Part shown: positions 15,810 through 24,184 of the stretch, piece after piece
Layout: every line of letters starts with the position of its first letter
Numbering within the stretch: the stretch's first letter is position 1
Assembly (NCBI GenBank): GCA_002314875.1
Contig: DCHS01000002.1
Span: 79,710-132,758, forward strand
Origin: Prevotellaceae bacterium UBA1746
GTDB lineage: Bacteria; Bacteroidota; Bacteroidia; Bacteroidales; Bacteroidaceae
Direction: 5' to 3'
Length of the DNA stretch: 53,049 nucleotides
The notes under the pieces: generated by a model
Told to the model about the DNA's origin: nothing
Seen by the model: only the letters and a program-made list of their open reading frames with translations
The model's database searches: none
Position numbers and translations under genes: made by a program

Positions 15810-16454
15810 ATGAAGAAATTCTTGAATTGGACAATCTTTTGTCTTCTGGCCTTATGCCCCATGCTTGCCACCGCACAGACCGAAGTAGGGAAGAAACTGC
15901 CAGAGATTAATGAGGATGAGGAAACTCCTGCCATCCCCATGGAGATACGTGTTCGTAAAGCAGCATACAAAGGTGACAGCATTCCCTTCATCACCATGCC
16001 CACGCTGTACAAATATCCGGCTATGGAGTTCAAGAGTGACAAGGAACGCGAAAACTTCAACCGTCTGGTACGCAATGTCAAGAAGGTTCTGCCAATCGCC
16101 AAGATGGCCCGTATGACCCTGATAGAAACCTATGACTACCTTCAGACGTTGCCGGATGACAAAGCCCGAAAAAAACATATCGATGCCGTAGAAGCGGGCC
16201 TTAAAAAGGAATATACACCAATATTCAAGAAGATGAGTCGCTCGCAAGGACGTCTTTTGGTGAAACTTATCGACCGCGAATGCAATATGTCTGGTTACAA
16301 TATCGCCCAAGCCTTTATCGGTTCTTTCCGTACCAATGTCTATCAAGGTGTGGCCTTTCTTTTTGGTCTTAACCTTAACAAAAAATATGACCCGGAAGGA
16401 GATGACCGTTATACAGAACGCGTCGTTCGTCTGGTAGAAAGCGGGCAAATATAA
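15810..16454 (+). CDS. DUF4294 secreted protein
   Basis: 214 residues. A signal peptide ends near LATAQ. The mature part has a beta-rich segment (MEIRVRKAAYKGDSIPFITMPTLYKYP) and then a helical DUF4294 core (RENFNRLVRNVKKVLPIAKMARMTLIETYDYLQTLP, KMSRSQGRLLVKLIDRECNMSGYNIAQAFIGSFRTNVYQGVAFLFG). The family is confined to Bacteroidetes; its role is unknown. The N-terminal stretch about a property of the pathway to the surface and the conserved RDSQGRLLVKLIDREC-like block suggest a periplasmic or envelope role, but this is inference. 64 bp after the barrel gene; about 210 bp before rpsO. Confidence 0.88.
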   Translation: MKKFLNWTIFCLLALCPMLATAQTEVGKKLPEINEDEETPAIPMEIRVRKAAYKGDSIPFITMPTLYKYPAMEFKSDKERENFNRLVRNVKKVLPIAKMARMTLIETYDYLQTLPDDKARKKHIDAVEAGLKKEYTPIFKKMSRSQGRLLVKLIDRECNMSGYNIAQAFIGSFRTNVYQGVAFLFGLNLNKKYDPEGDDRYTERVVRLVESGQI

Positions 16455-16580
16455 ACATATTAAAGCCCATCTCTTGCATTTAAAGAGTCCAATGTTTAGG
16501 TTTTAACCCATAGAATGTACACTCTGAAATTGCATAATCGTCTGAAAAATCAATATTTTACCCAATATTTCCTTAAAAGG

Positions 16581-16612
16581 TTTGTAAGAGTGCCAGTTAT
16601 GTCGTACTTTTG
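16581..16612 (+). promoter_or_regulatory. Bacteroidota-type promoter of rpsO
   Basis: TTTG (16581-16584), a 20-bp spacer, and TACTTTTG (16605-16612). Both boxes match the consensus. The leader would be about 49 nt; it might carry the S15 autoregulatory site known in other bacteria, but I could not identify one. Confidence 0.8.
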
Positions 16613-16667
16613 CACCCGCTGACGAAATCAGCACATTTATTCACTCACAATTTATAATAAAACAGTT

Positions 16668-16937
16668 ATGTACTTAGATTCTGCTAAGAAGACTGAGATC
16701 TTTGGAACATACGGAAAGTCTAACACCGACACTGGTTCTGCTGAGAGCCAGGTGGCTTTGTTCTCATACCGTATCTCCCACTTGACGGAACACATGAAGC
16801 GCAACCGTAAAGATCATACTACAGAACGCGCTCTCGTAAAGCTTGTAGGTAAGCGTCGTGCTCTCCTCAACTATCTCAAGGATCGTGATATCACTCGTTA
16901 TCGTGCTATCGTTAAGAACCTTGGTCTCCGTAAGTAA
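16668..16937 (+). CDS. rpsO: 30S ribosomal protein S15
   Basis: 89 residues, the normal length. Visible motifs are GSAESQVALFSYRISHLTEHMKRNRKDH, then RALVKLVGKRRALLNYLKDRDITRY and the C-terminal VKNLGLRK. S15 binds the 16S rRNA three-way junction (helices 20-22) and nucleates assembly of the 30S platform. It has its own promoter (16581-16612) and terminator (16965-17000). Confidence 0.98.
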   Translation: MYLDSAKKTEIFGTYGKSNTDTGSAESQVALFSYRISHLTEHMKRNRKDHTTERALVKLVGKRRALLNYLKDRDITRYRAIVKNLGLRK

Positions 16938-16964
16938 TCCAAAAGATTCTCACGAAAAAAACAA

Positions 16965-17000
16965 CTCCCGAATGCCAATCGGCATCCGGGAGATTTTTTA
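16965..17000. terminator. Bidirectional terminator between rpsO and the coiled-coil gene
   Basis: The stem is CTCCCG-A-ATGCC with GGCAT-C-CGGGAG, one internal mismatch, loop AATC (16965-16992). It is followed by ATTTTTTAT on the plus strand. On the minus strand the same stem is followed after GTTG by a run of seven T. It therefore serves both convergent genes. Confidence 0.85.
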
Positions 17001-17038
17001 TGTGTCTAGTTAAATAAATACGGAATTCTTTTGTTTGC

Positions 17039-19609
17039 TTACAGGCTGGATTCGTGACGATGAAGAATACGACGTATATCAGCCTGCTCACCACGGAGAG
17101 AATCAAGTTCAAGGATAAGGTCAGTATGACGGTGACGCAATGCCTCAGGCTTGTCATTATCATCGTTATCAGAAGGACGCTCTGAAGCATTTTGCAACTG
17201 CATGAAGTTTTGCTGAGCCTGCATCATTTGCTCGTTAGCAATGATAAGGGCATCATGACATTCCTCAACAGTCTGACGGAGAAGCATCCAATCACGAGTA
17301 TCTGTGAAGATCGTATTAAGCTCCGAAGTTTGGATGGCAGCATGTGTGAGATTGTAACGTGCAATAGCGTGGTCCATCTGCAGACTGGTCTCACGGAGGC
17401 ATTCCTCCTGTTGTTGACGGGTTTCGGCAAGTATTTCCTTCTGGCCTAACAAAGCCGATAGTTCCTGGCAAACAATATTATAGGCTTTTGAAGTTTCGTA
17501 ACTTATCTGATCTGCCTCATCAACCTGTTGGTTTAGTTGGGCAGCAAACTCTGTAGGAGTAAGATTACCAAAGTCTTTACGTAGACGCTCGCGCTTTCCA
17601 TTAAGGAGTTCACGGAGACGATCGCATTCTTCACGATTGGCTTCCACTAACTGACGAAGACGATTGCAAGAAGCCTCGGCGTAGCTTGACTTAAGGACAA
17701 GAACCTCCAACTGATGCTCACGATTGTCAAGGTTGGTATTAGTAACCATCCAATCTGAATTGAGTTCAGAAATACTCTTAGAAAAATTATCAAGATTATC
17801 ATCACGCCAGCCACTAAGGGTAACGACATCGTCCAGGTCCTTGTAGAGGTGCTCAAGACGAGTATCACTCTCTGAAACCATCTGACGGAAGATGTCTAAA
17901 CGCTCGTTGACAACCTTCAATTCAGCATCTAACTGCCAGAACTTTACTTCCATTTCCTCAACCTCTCTCTCTAAATCACGAATCTGAAGATTGATATCGT
18001 GGAGCTGGGCAGCATGAAAATCGTATTTCTTGATACGCTGCTCGTAGTCCTTAAGATGGCGGTCGGTACCATCAATAAGCATTTCAATTGTTGTACGGCG
18101 TGCATCACGATTGACAGAAGAAGAACACATAGCAAAAGAGGCATCCAACTTCTCAAAACGTGTCCAGTCTTCTTCCAAAACTTTTTGCTGCTCCTTCATA
18201 CGCTCCAGCATGTCACGTTCAGCCTCAAGGTGACCAGCGCGCATCTGAGCTTCAGCAATCACTTCAGCTGCAACTTCCTGTTGATGCTCGAATTCTTTTT
18301 TAGCAACATGGTAGTCCTTCTCAAGCTGCGTCTGAGTTTCACCCAGTTCCTGTTCTACCTCTGTATGGTAAGGATGGTGAGCACTACCACAAACAGGACA
18401 GGCAGTACCTTCCTTCAAACCCTCACGGAGTTTACGAGTGTTCTCAATCTGTAAGAGGATATAAGCCTTGTTCAAACGGGAATAGCGTTCATATAAACGC
18501 TTGACATCACGCTCGGCAACTTCCTGCTCCTGGCGCTTCTGATCCAACTGACGAACCATACGCTCGAGGCTGGCACGCTGAACATCAATGGCATTATAAC
18601 CATCAACGAGAGTCTGCCAACAAACGCGTGCAGACTGCAGCTGAACCATACGAAGCTGATTTTGAGAGTAATTACGGTATAGTAAAGCACTGTCAATCTC
18701 ATCAATAGCAGTCTCATGAACCTTGCGGTCAGCACGAACAGCATCAAGACGGTCATGCTTCGTCTGCAATTCCTTTTTTGTGCGGTCATGGATAATGACC
18801 AATTCTGCCTGACGACGATTATTGGTAGTAAACTGCTGATGAATGCGCTCGTTAAACTTAGATTCTGAGTTATAGAGCTGAAGTTTATCATTCACAGCCT
18901 GGAACTGTTCGAAAAGTTGTTGGTGAACCGCGAGGGTCTGACGATGAAGATTGAGGTTTTCCACTATCTGCTTCACCTGGCTCATCTCATTCTGACGGGA
19001 ATGGAGGTCTGCTTCGCTCTGACCCAGCAACTGCTGGGATTCATTGAGGATATCATTAGCAGCAATGAGCTCTTTGGCCAATGTCTTCATTTCTCCATCG
19101 AGGACATATCCGTTTTCTATGACACTCTGGTGCTGAGCAAGACTTTCCTCTGCACTGGAAAGACGTTCTTTAGCAACATCTCTTTTGCGTTCAAAATCCT
19201 CCAGATTACGCTGCTTTTGCTCGATAGCTTGGGCGACTTGAGATTCCTGAATCTTAATTCCCTCGATGACACGACGTCGTTCGACAATCTGTTCATAAAA
19301 AGGACGAAGTTCCTGAACAGAATCGAAAAGATTAAGTTTCATCTCTTCGCTACGCAAAGCAAGATACTGCTTATTTACACGGCTGTGATGGTTAGTGGCA
19401 TCTTCTAACTGATGAGATGCCTTCTCGTTCTGCTTGTACCATTCCTGCATGGACATAACTGCCTCCAGTTGACGTTGGCGATCGGCTACGGCAACAGCAA
19501 GATGATGTTCACGCTCCTTTATTTCCTTCAATTCAGCAGCAGAGAGACGACCGTTAGAAGAACCTTCTTGCTGGGCAAGAATGGAGTCTGTGATGTATTG
19601 GTTATTCAT
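17039..19609 (-). CDS. SbcC/Rad50-like zinc-hook coiled coil lacking both ATPase lobes
   Basis: 856 residues, almost all heptad-type coiled coil, with a zinc hook CPVCGSAHHPY in the middle (C404 and C407). The segments flanking the hook match the SbcC arms: ELREGLKEGTACPVCGSAHHPY-like context, LNLFDSVQELRPFYEQIVERRR in the ascending arm, and a descending arm ending LRGEQADIRRILHRHESSL. In SbcC this last part comes immediately before the C-terminal lobe. No Walker A P-loop, Q-loop, LSGGE-like signature, Walker B or D-loop is present. The protein begins about where the coil of SbcC begins and ends where it ends. The start codon lies 3 bp after the nrdG stop, so an N-terminal lobe cannot be hidden upstream in this frame; downstream is a terminator. 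Without heads it cannot be a nuclease-associated ATPase. A hook-dimerised tether or scaffold is the simplest guess. The long intact frame argues against a pseudogene. Confidence 0.8.
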   Translation of the reverse strand: MNNQYITDSILAQQEGSSNGRLSAAELKEIKEREHHLAVAVADRQRQLEAVMSMQEWYKQNEKASHQLEDATNHHSRVNKQYLALRSEEMKLNLFDSVQELRPFYEQIVERRRVIEGIKIQESQVAQAIEQKQRNLEDFERKRDVAKERLSSAEESLAQHQSVIENGYVLDGEMKTLAKELIAANDILNESQQLLGQSEADLHSRQNEMSQVKQIVENLNLHRQTLAVHQQLFEQFQAVNDKLQLYNSESKFNERIHQQFTTNNRRQAELVIIHDRTKKELQTKHDRLDAVRADRKVHETAIDEIDSALLYRNYSQNQLRMVQLQSARVCWQTLVDGYNAIDVQRASLERMVRQLDQKRQEQEVAERDVKRLYERYSRLNKAYILLQIENTRKLREGLKEGTACPVCGSAHHPYHTEVEQELGETQTQLEKDYHVAKKEFEHQQEVAAEVIAEAQMRAGHLEAERDMLERMKEQQKVLEEDWTRFEKLDASFAMCSSSVNRDARRTTIEMLIDGTDRHLKDYEQRIKKYDFHAAQLHDINLQIRDLEREVEEMEVKFWQLDAELKVVNERLDIFRQMVSESDTRLEHLYKDLDDVVTLSGWRDDNLDNFSKSISELNSDWMVTNTNLDNREHQLEVLVLKSSYAEASCNRLRQLVEANREECDRLRELLNGKRERLRKDFGNLTPTEFAAQLNQQVDEADQISYETSKAYNIVCQELSALLGQKEILAETRQQQEECLRETSLQMDHAIARYNLTHAAIQTSELNTIFTDTRDWMLLRQTVEECHDALIIANEQMMQAQQNFMQLQNASERPSDNDDNDKPEALRHRHTDLILELDSLRGEQADIRRILHRHESSL

Positions 19610-19612
19610 AAT

Positions 19613-20095
19613 CTATAATTTTAGGCCCTTAACCCAGAACTTATTAGTAATGTCTTCGAAAGAGCCATCGGAGAAATAGTGATAAAGGCGCTGATTCGTT
19701 GTAGGACTGGAAAGAGGACCGCACTCCTCACGCCAGGGACCAAGTTTAACATAATCAGGAGCAGGATAGTTGACAAAGCAACGAGGGAGATCTGCATGCC
19801 CAGAGTACCAACCTGTCTTCAGATAGGGATGAGCCTCACGGAAGGAGGAGAGAATGAGAAGGACGCTTTCCGGGTCGTTATCGCCGCCCATCAGACTGAC
19901 GCAAGTAATCGTCTTACCGTACTTCTCTGCGATGGCATTGAGACGTTCCAGACTCAGCGTTTCACCGACATCCTCCCAAAGATACTGACTGTGACAGCCT
20001 GGGCATGCATTGGGGCAACGCGAAAGGTTTACAGCAAGCGTTACCTCATCGGGAAACTCCTGAAAGACAATATCATGATTGACGTATTTTAGCAT
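19613..20095 (-). CDS. nrdG: Anaerobic ribonucleotide reductase activase
   Basis: 160 residues from the ATG at 20093-20095; the longer open frame upstream runs into the nrdD-nrdG spacer. Radical-SAM enzyme that installs the glycyl radical on NrdD under anaerobic conditions. The CxxxCxxC cluster motif is RCPNACPGCHS (cysteines about residues 27, 31 and 34). SLMGGDND is the GGE-like SAM-binding strand. Its length is close to E. coli NrdG. It follows nrdD by 120 bp, with a stable stem-loop in the gap, and lies 3 bp ahead of the zinc-hook coiled-coil gene. Confidence 0.95.
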   Translation of the reverse strand: MLKYVNHDIVFQEFPDEVTLAVNLSRCPNACPGCHSQYLWEDVGETLSLERLNAIAEKYGKTITCVSLMGGDNDPESVLLILSSFREAHPYLKTGWYSGHADLPRCFVNYPAPDYVKLGPWREECGPLSSPTTNQRLYHYFSDGSFEDITNKFWVKGLKL

Positions 20096-20135
20096 AACAA
20101 TTTTCCTTATTGAGATGAAAGGAATAAAATACCGA

Positions 20136-20170
20136 AATGCGAAAACAGCCAAAATGACTGCTTTCGCATT
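20136..20170 (-). other. Intercistronic stem-loop between nrdD and nrdG
   Basis: On the minus strand AATGCGAAAGCAG pairs with CTGTTTTCGCATT: 13 bp including one G-U pair, with a 9-nt loop. No T-run follows, so it is not a standard terminator. An RNA-processing or 3'-end-protecting element that lets nrdD and nrdG accumulate to different levels is possible (inference). Confidence 0.6.
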
Positions 20171-20215
20171 AATAGTAAATATGTTAAGAAGCGGACATAC
20201 GCTTACTGGCAAATA

Positions 20216-22336
20216 TTATTCTACAGACTCCTTGCTTGCCTTTACTTCAGCGTGTGCATAGTAACGGCGAGCTGCCTCCTTCTGGCGATCGAGAGAGAAA
20301 TTGCTGACGCGCTTCAAGTAACCGATAATACGAGTCAAATAGTCAACATTCTTACTACCGCAGCAGGGGCAAGTTTCCATATATCGCTTGTCAATATGGC
20401 CACACTCGTTACAGAGAGTATTGGGAATATTGAAAGTGAAGTAGTTACAACCTTCAGCAGCAGCAATTCGAAGGAGCTGTGCATACTGAGCCTTAGAAAG
20501 ATGTTCATCAAGATTCATATGGAGAGCAGAACCACCAGTGAGATGCTCAATATACTTACGACCATGGAGACGGAACTTCTCTATGGGGTCCGTATTCTTG
20601 TCTTCAACTACATAGAAATAACTGTTGTAGCAGTCACGGGGAACAAAGTAACCGTCTTCGCGGTCCCAACGAGCGTGCTTAACACCAACATTTTCGGCAG
20701 GAATCATTTCGCAGTTGAACATCAGCTCCTTGGTGCGATACTTCTTATTGAACTTCTCAACAGTACCGAGGATATTCTGAACAAACTGGAGGTATTCCTC
20801 ATTGTCGCTAATAGTCATGCCGAGACTTTCTGCAGCCTCAACGATGCCATTGACACCGACGGTAAGATACTGACGCTTGATGTTGATATAACCTGCATCG
20901 AAAAGGGGAAGTAGTCCCTTACGACGAAGTTCGTCAAGGTTTTCGTTATAAGCGGTCTGAACCTTGTGGACAAGATCAACAACTCCTTCGAGGAATTCAA
21001 CATAGTTACGACCTTCACGGGTTGCCTGCTGAACACAACGGTTGATATTGATGGTAAGTACACTCTTTGAACCAGTACTAACACCACCGGCACCGAGGGT
21101 GTAGGAGAAACCGTTGTCCTGAATTTCATTGCGAAGACGACAGCAACTTGCCAAAGAGTCAGCGTTATCGCTCATATAGGTAAAGAAGCTATGGCCCTTA
21201 GAATACATTTCTGCAGTCCAATCACCGTATTCCTGGTCCTTGCACTCGCCGTTCTCAGTGAGCAATGCCATGGTTTCTACAGGGAAGGTGAGAACAGTCT
21301 TTGTACGTTCCATATTGAACCAGGTCATGAAGCGTTTCTGCAACCAGTTAAGACCATTCCAATCAGGCTGAGAACCATCGGGGAAGTAGAAGTTACCGAA
21401 GATGCTCTCGAAATAGAAGCGGTCATAGTAACTGATGTTCCAAAATACACTCTGGAAGTTACGAGCACCGGTAGGCTGGTTGATTGAATATACAATCTGC
21501 TCGAAGCAGTCAGTGATTACCTTGTCAATAGAACGCTTGCGAAGAGAAAGGTCAGCCTGGTCATCTGCACGAGTCCAATAATCCAAACCATATTCCTTAC
21601 CAAGGAAATAGTTCATATACATCAAGAACTCAGGTGTAGCACAAGCACCGCTCAACATTGAACTTACAATGAAGACCATGTTAACGAAGCCGCCACAGAA
21701 AGACTTGAGGTTGGAAGGAGCTGTAGAGTTACCACCAATGCTACGAGTACCAGTAGTTAACCAGGGATACATCGTGATACTTGCACAGTAGTTTGCCAAC
21801 GAAGTCTCATCGTTCTTATAGATATAGTGATGCTTAAGCAAGTAGATGTAACGGTCTGCAAGTTCCTTGCCATACATCTGCTTGATTCGGTCGCAAAGCA
21901 AACGACGGTTCAAACGGATAAAGTCACCCTTGGGAATTTCACCGATCAAAGTAGCCAAGTTCTTATTCTCAACGTTTGCATTGGCATCGAATTTAGAACC
22001 ACTGGCAGCATTGTTAGCGTTGCAGTAATCCGTCAAGAAGCGCAACTTTTCTGCAGTTGCACGATCTTCTTCATGACGATGACGATAAACGATGAACGCC
22101 TTGGCTGCCTTAAAGTACTTTTCGCTCATCAAAGCAACCTCAACCTGGTTCTGGATGTCTTCTACACTCATGCGGTTGCAGAAACGAAGATGGCTAACGA
22201 TGGCCTGCAAGTCTTCTGCCTTGAGAGAGTCGCCCACAGCGGCACAAGCCTTGATTATTGCACTCTTTATCTTCTCTAAAGAAAATGACTCAGTTGAGCC
22301 ATCGCGCTTGGTAATGATGAAACTTTCAGTACTCAT
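20216..22336 (-). CDS. nrdD: Anaerobic ribonucleoside-triphosphate reductase (class III)
   Basis: 706 residues (E. coli 712). Reduces ribonucleoside triphosphates to dNTPs without oxygen, using a glycyl radical and formate. The N-terminal ATP-cone (ITKRDGSTESFSLEKIKSAIIKAC, residues about 7-95) provides allosteric control. The C-terminal zinc site is CNECGHIDKRYMETCPCCG. The glycyl-radical loop is RIIGYL with G672. Active-site blocks such as FCGGFVNM and SLASCCRLRNEI are present. Own promoter at 22382-22412. Together with nrdG this fits a strict or facultative anaerobe. Confidence 0.97.
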   Translation of the reverse strand: MSTESFIITKRDGSTESFSLEKIKSAIIKACAAVGDSLKAEDLQAIVSHLRFCNRMSVEDIQNQVEVALMSEKYFKAAKAFIVYRHRHEEDRATAEKLRFLTDYCNANNAASGSKFDANANVENKNLATLIGEIPKGDFIRLNRRLLCDRIKQMYGKELADRYIYLLKHHYIYKNDETSLANYCASITMYPWLTTGTRSIGGNSTAPSNLKSFCGGFVNMVFIVSSMLSGACATPEFLMYMNYFLGKEYGLDYWTRADDQADLSLRKRSIDKVITDCFEQIVYSINQPTGARNFQSVFWNISYYDRFYFESIFGNFYFPDGSQPDWNGLNWLQKRFMTWFNMERTKTVLTFPVETMALLTENGECKDQEYGDWTAEMYSKGHSFFTYMSDNADSLASCCRLRNEIQDNGFSYTLGAGGVSTGSKSVLTININRCVQQATREGRNYVEFLEGVVDLVHKVQTAYNENLDELRRKGLLPLFDAGYINIKRQYLTVGVNGIVEAAESLGMTISDNEEYLQFVQNILGTVEKFNKKYRTKELMFNCEMIPAENVGVKHARWDREDGYFVPRDCYNSYFYVVEDKNTDPIEKFRLHGRKYIEHLTGGSALHMNLDEHLSKAQYAQLLRIAAAEGCNYFTFNIPNTLCNECGHIDKRYMETCPCCGSKNVDYLTRIIGYLKRVSNFSLDRQKEAARRYYAHAEVKASKESVE

Positions 22337-22618
22337 GGGGAAATATCGGTAAAATGGTGGGGATTTTTAATAATTCGAGCGCAAAAGTACGAAGGTTTTT
22401 TGACTTCTCAAAAATATTTCAAAAATATTTTTTTCTCCCATACGGATAATATTTTTCATGACCAAGAAAAACTAAAAATATTTTCAAAAAAAATCTTTTT
22501 GGAAAACTTTTTTAATTTTCCAAAAAGACAAATTTTTAATTATCAAGGTTTTAGCTTTTTAAAACGGGAAACTTTTTGTTTTTCTACATTTATAAAAAAA
22601 AACTCAAAAATCATTTTG
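22337..22618. promoter_or_regulatory. nrdD: AT-rich spacer holding the nrdD promoter
   Basis: On the minus strand TTTG (22409-22412), a 19-bp spacer, and TACTTTTG (22382-22389) form a Bacteroidota promoter about 46-76 bp before nrdD. The remaining ~200 bp up to the flippase stop are very AT-rich with poly-A/T tracts. An open frame there (plus strand, to about 22702) is compositional and shows no protein features. No NrdR-type palindrome was recognised. Confidence 0.7.
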
Positions 22619-24133
22619 CTATTTCTTAAAAAGCCAGCGTTTGAAACGCTCAGGTACAGCAACTTCCTTGCGGAAAAGGTGCATAGAAAAGGCAAAGGAT
22701 AGAAGGAATGCAAGCCCACCTATTCCAAAGTGCAAGAGAGGATCGGAAAAGGCGCAAGCAGAGAGTCCAATGACCAAAAAACCGAACTGCCAAAGACAAC
22801 GAACGAAGGTAGAACGATCAAAACGGAAACCAAATTCACGACCATAGACAAACCAGATAATAAAGAAGTAGGCAGCATTGCTAATGGAAAGGCCCAAACC
22901 TGCTCCAACGATACCATAAATTGAAAAGCCTACGGTAGCCGTAAGAAGGAAGATGATGGAATAGCTCGACTCGACCATAAGATAGAGACGGCTCCGGCTA
23001 TGAGCAAGAGAGAGGTAGGCAATAGGCGCACCTACGGCCTTGAAATACATATAACTGGCAGCTGCATAAACCATGGGGATAGCCTCAACGAACTCATCTG
23101 TATATAATATACGCACGATAAGGGGCAATGCCAGACAGAAGATGATGAGAAGCGGTGCCATCAGGAGTGCCAAAACATCAATCTGACGATTTACGGCAAC
23201 ATTGAGGCGTTCAACCTGACCCGCTGCAGCCGACAGACGTGGATAGTAATCCGAATCCATGGAAGTGAAGATCAGTCGTGTGTAGGTTACCGTTAGCGTA
23301 AAACCTGCGGCATAAAGGCCAACATCACCCATGCTTCCTGCATTCAGTATATAAGCACGAACAAGAAGCTCGCAGCCTGAGCATACAATTCCCGTAAGGA
23401 TATAGCTGAAACCCAGTTGTATCATCTTGCTACCTCTACGAAGGAACTTCCACGAGGTCAGCGTAATGCGATAAGGTACAATGCGATGAGCAGCATAGAG
23501 TTGCATCAGGAACAGAACGCCTGTTGAGATTACCAAAGCGGGTACAATACCCGGTGTACCCATCCACCAATAGATTGGAATCGTGATGCAGAGCGTAGAG
23601 ATTCCTCCCAAGGCCGTAATCAGCGCAATAGTCTTCAATTGTCGTAAACCACGTAGAATCGCCAGTTCACCACCAGCAAGGGTGAGAAGCATAATGAGCG
23701 GACTAAGGGCGATGACCATCGTTGTATTGCGAACGGAGCCTAAAGACAGCCAAGCCCAGAAGGGTGACAGAAGGAGGGTGACCAAGCAACCCAGCAACGC
23801 TGCAATGGCAATCCAAGAACGAACAAGGCGGATATAATGGACCAGAGGCGCATTACTACGGGGATCACTATTCTCTCCCCCACGGTCATTAAGTTCTGCT
23901 ATATGCTGAACAGCACTGAAGGAAATACCCATATTGGTACTGTTTCCTATCAGTTCCGCCGTTCGGTTGTACATATCAATCAAACCTATACCGCCCGTAC
24001 TCAGAAGAATGGAAGTCAGTTTGTTCCGGACAATGCCTATCAAGACATAAAGCCCCTGGATACCACCGAACAGGCCCGTGTATTTTAGTACACGGGCGAT
24101 GCTGGCTTCGGTATTTCTGGGATTTTGTGTCAT
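22619..24133 (-). CDS. Polysaccharide flippase, O-antigen translocase (Wzx) family
   Basis: 504 residues, twelve or more hydrophobic segments of the MATE/MVF (MOP) superfamily. The N-terminus (VLKYTGLFGGIQGLYVLIGIVRNKLTSILLSTGGIGLIDMYN) and MGISFSAVQHIAEL are typical of Wzx/WzxE-type translocases, which flip undecaprenyl-linked glycans across the inner membrane. No glycosyltransferase or polymerase genes lie nearby, which is unusual for a Wzx gene and may point to a core glycan (A-LPS or common O-glycan) rather than a strain-specific capsule. 51 bp after the nucleoside kinase gene. Confidence 0.88.
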   Translation of the reverse strand: MTQNPRNTEASIARVLKYTGLFGGIQGLYVLIGIVRNKLTSILLSTGGIGLIDMYNRTAELIGNSTNMGISFSAVQHIAELNDRGGENSDPRSNAPLVHYIRLVRSWIAIAALLGCLVTLLLSPFWAWLSLGSVRNTTMVIALSPLIMLLTLAGGELAILRGLRQLKTIALITALGGISTLCITIPIYWWMGTPGIVPALVISTGVLFLMQLYAAHRIVPYRITLTSWKFLRRGSKMIQLGFSYILTGIVCSGCELLVRAYILNAGSMGDVGLYAAGFTLTVTYTRLIFTSMDSDYYPRLSAAAGQVERLNVAVNRQIDVLALLMAPLLIIFCLALPLIVRILYTDEFVEAIPMVYAAASYMYFKAVGAPIAYLSLAHSRSRLYLMVESSYSIIFLLTATVGFSIYGIVGAGLGLSISNAAYFFIIWFVYGREFGFRFDRSTFVRCLWQFGFLVIGLSACAFSDPLLHFGIGGLAFLLSFAFSMHLFRKEVAVPERFKRWLFKK

Positions 24134-24184
24134 TTCATGTGCTGCAATAAATTACAGCGAACAAGTTGCCTAAATAAGTGATTA

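Noticed and set aside
17039..19609. Idea that the zinc-hook gene is a truncated pseudogene
   Set aside because: The 856-codon frame is intact, starts right after nrdG, and keeps the hook cysteines; decay would leave stops. Kept as a finding instead, since selection has not been measured.
22400..22702. Open frame of 100 codons in the AT-rich spacer before nrdD
   Set aside because: Phe/Lys/Ile-only composition, overlaps the end of the flippase gene on the other strand, and no conserved motif; it is a product of low complexity.
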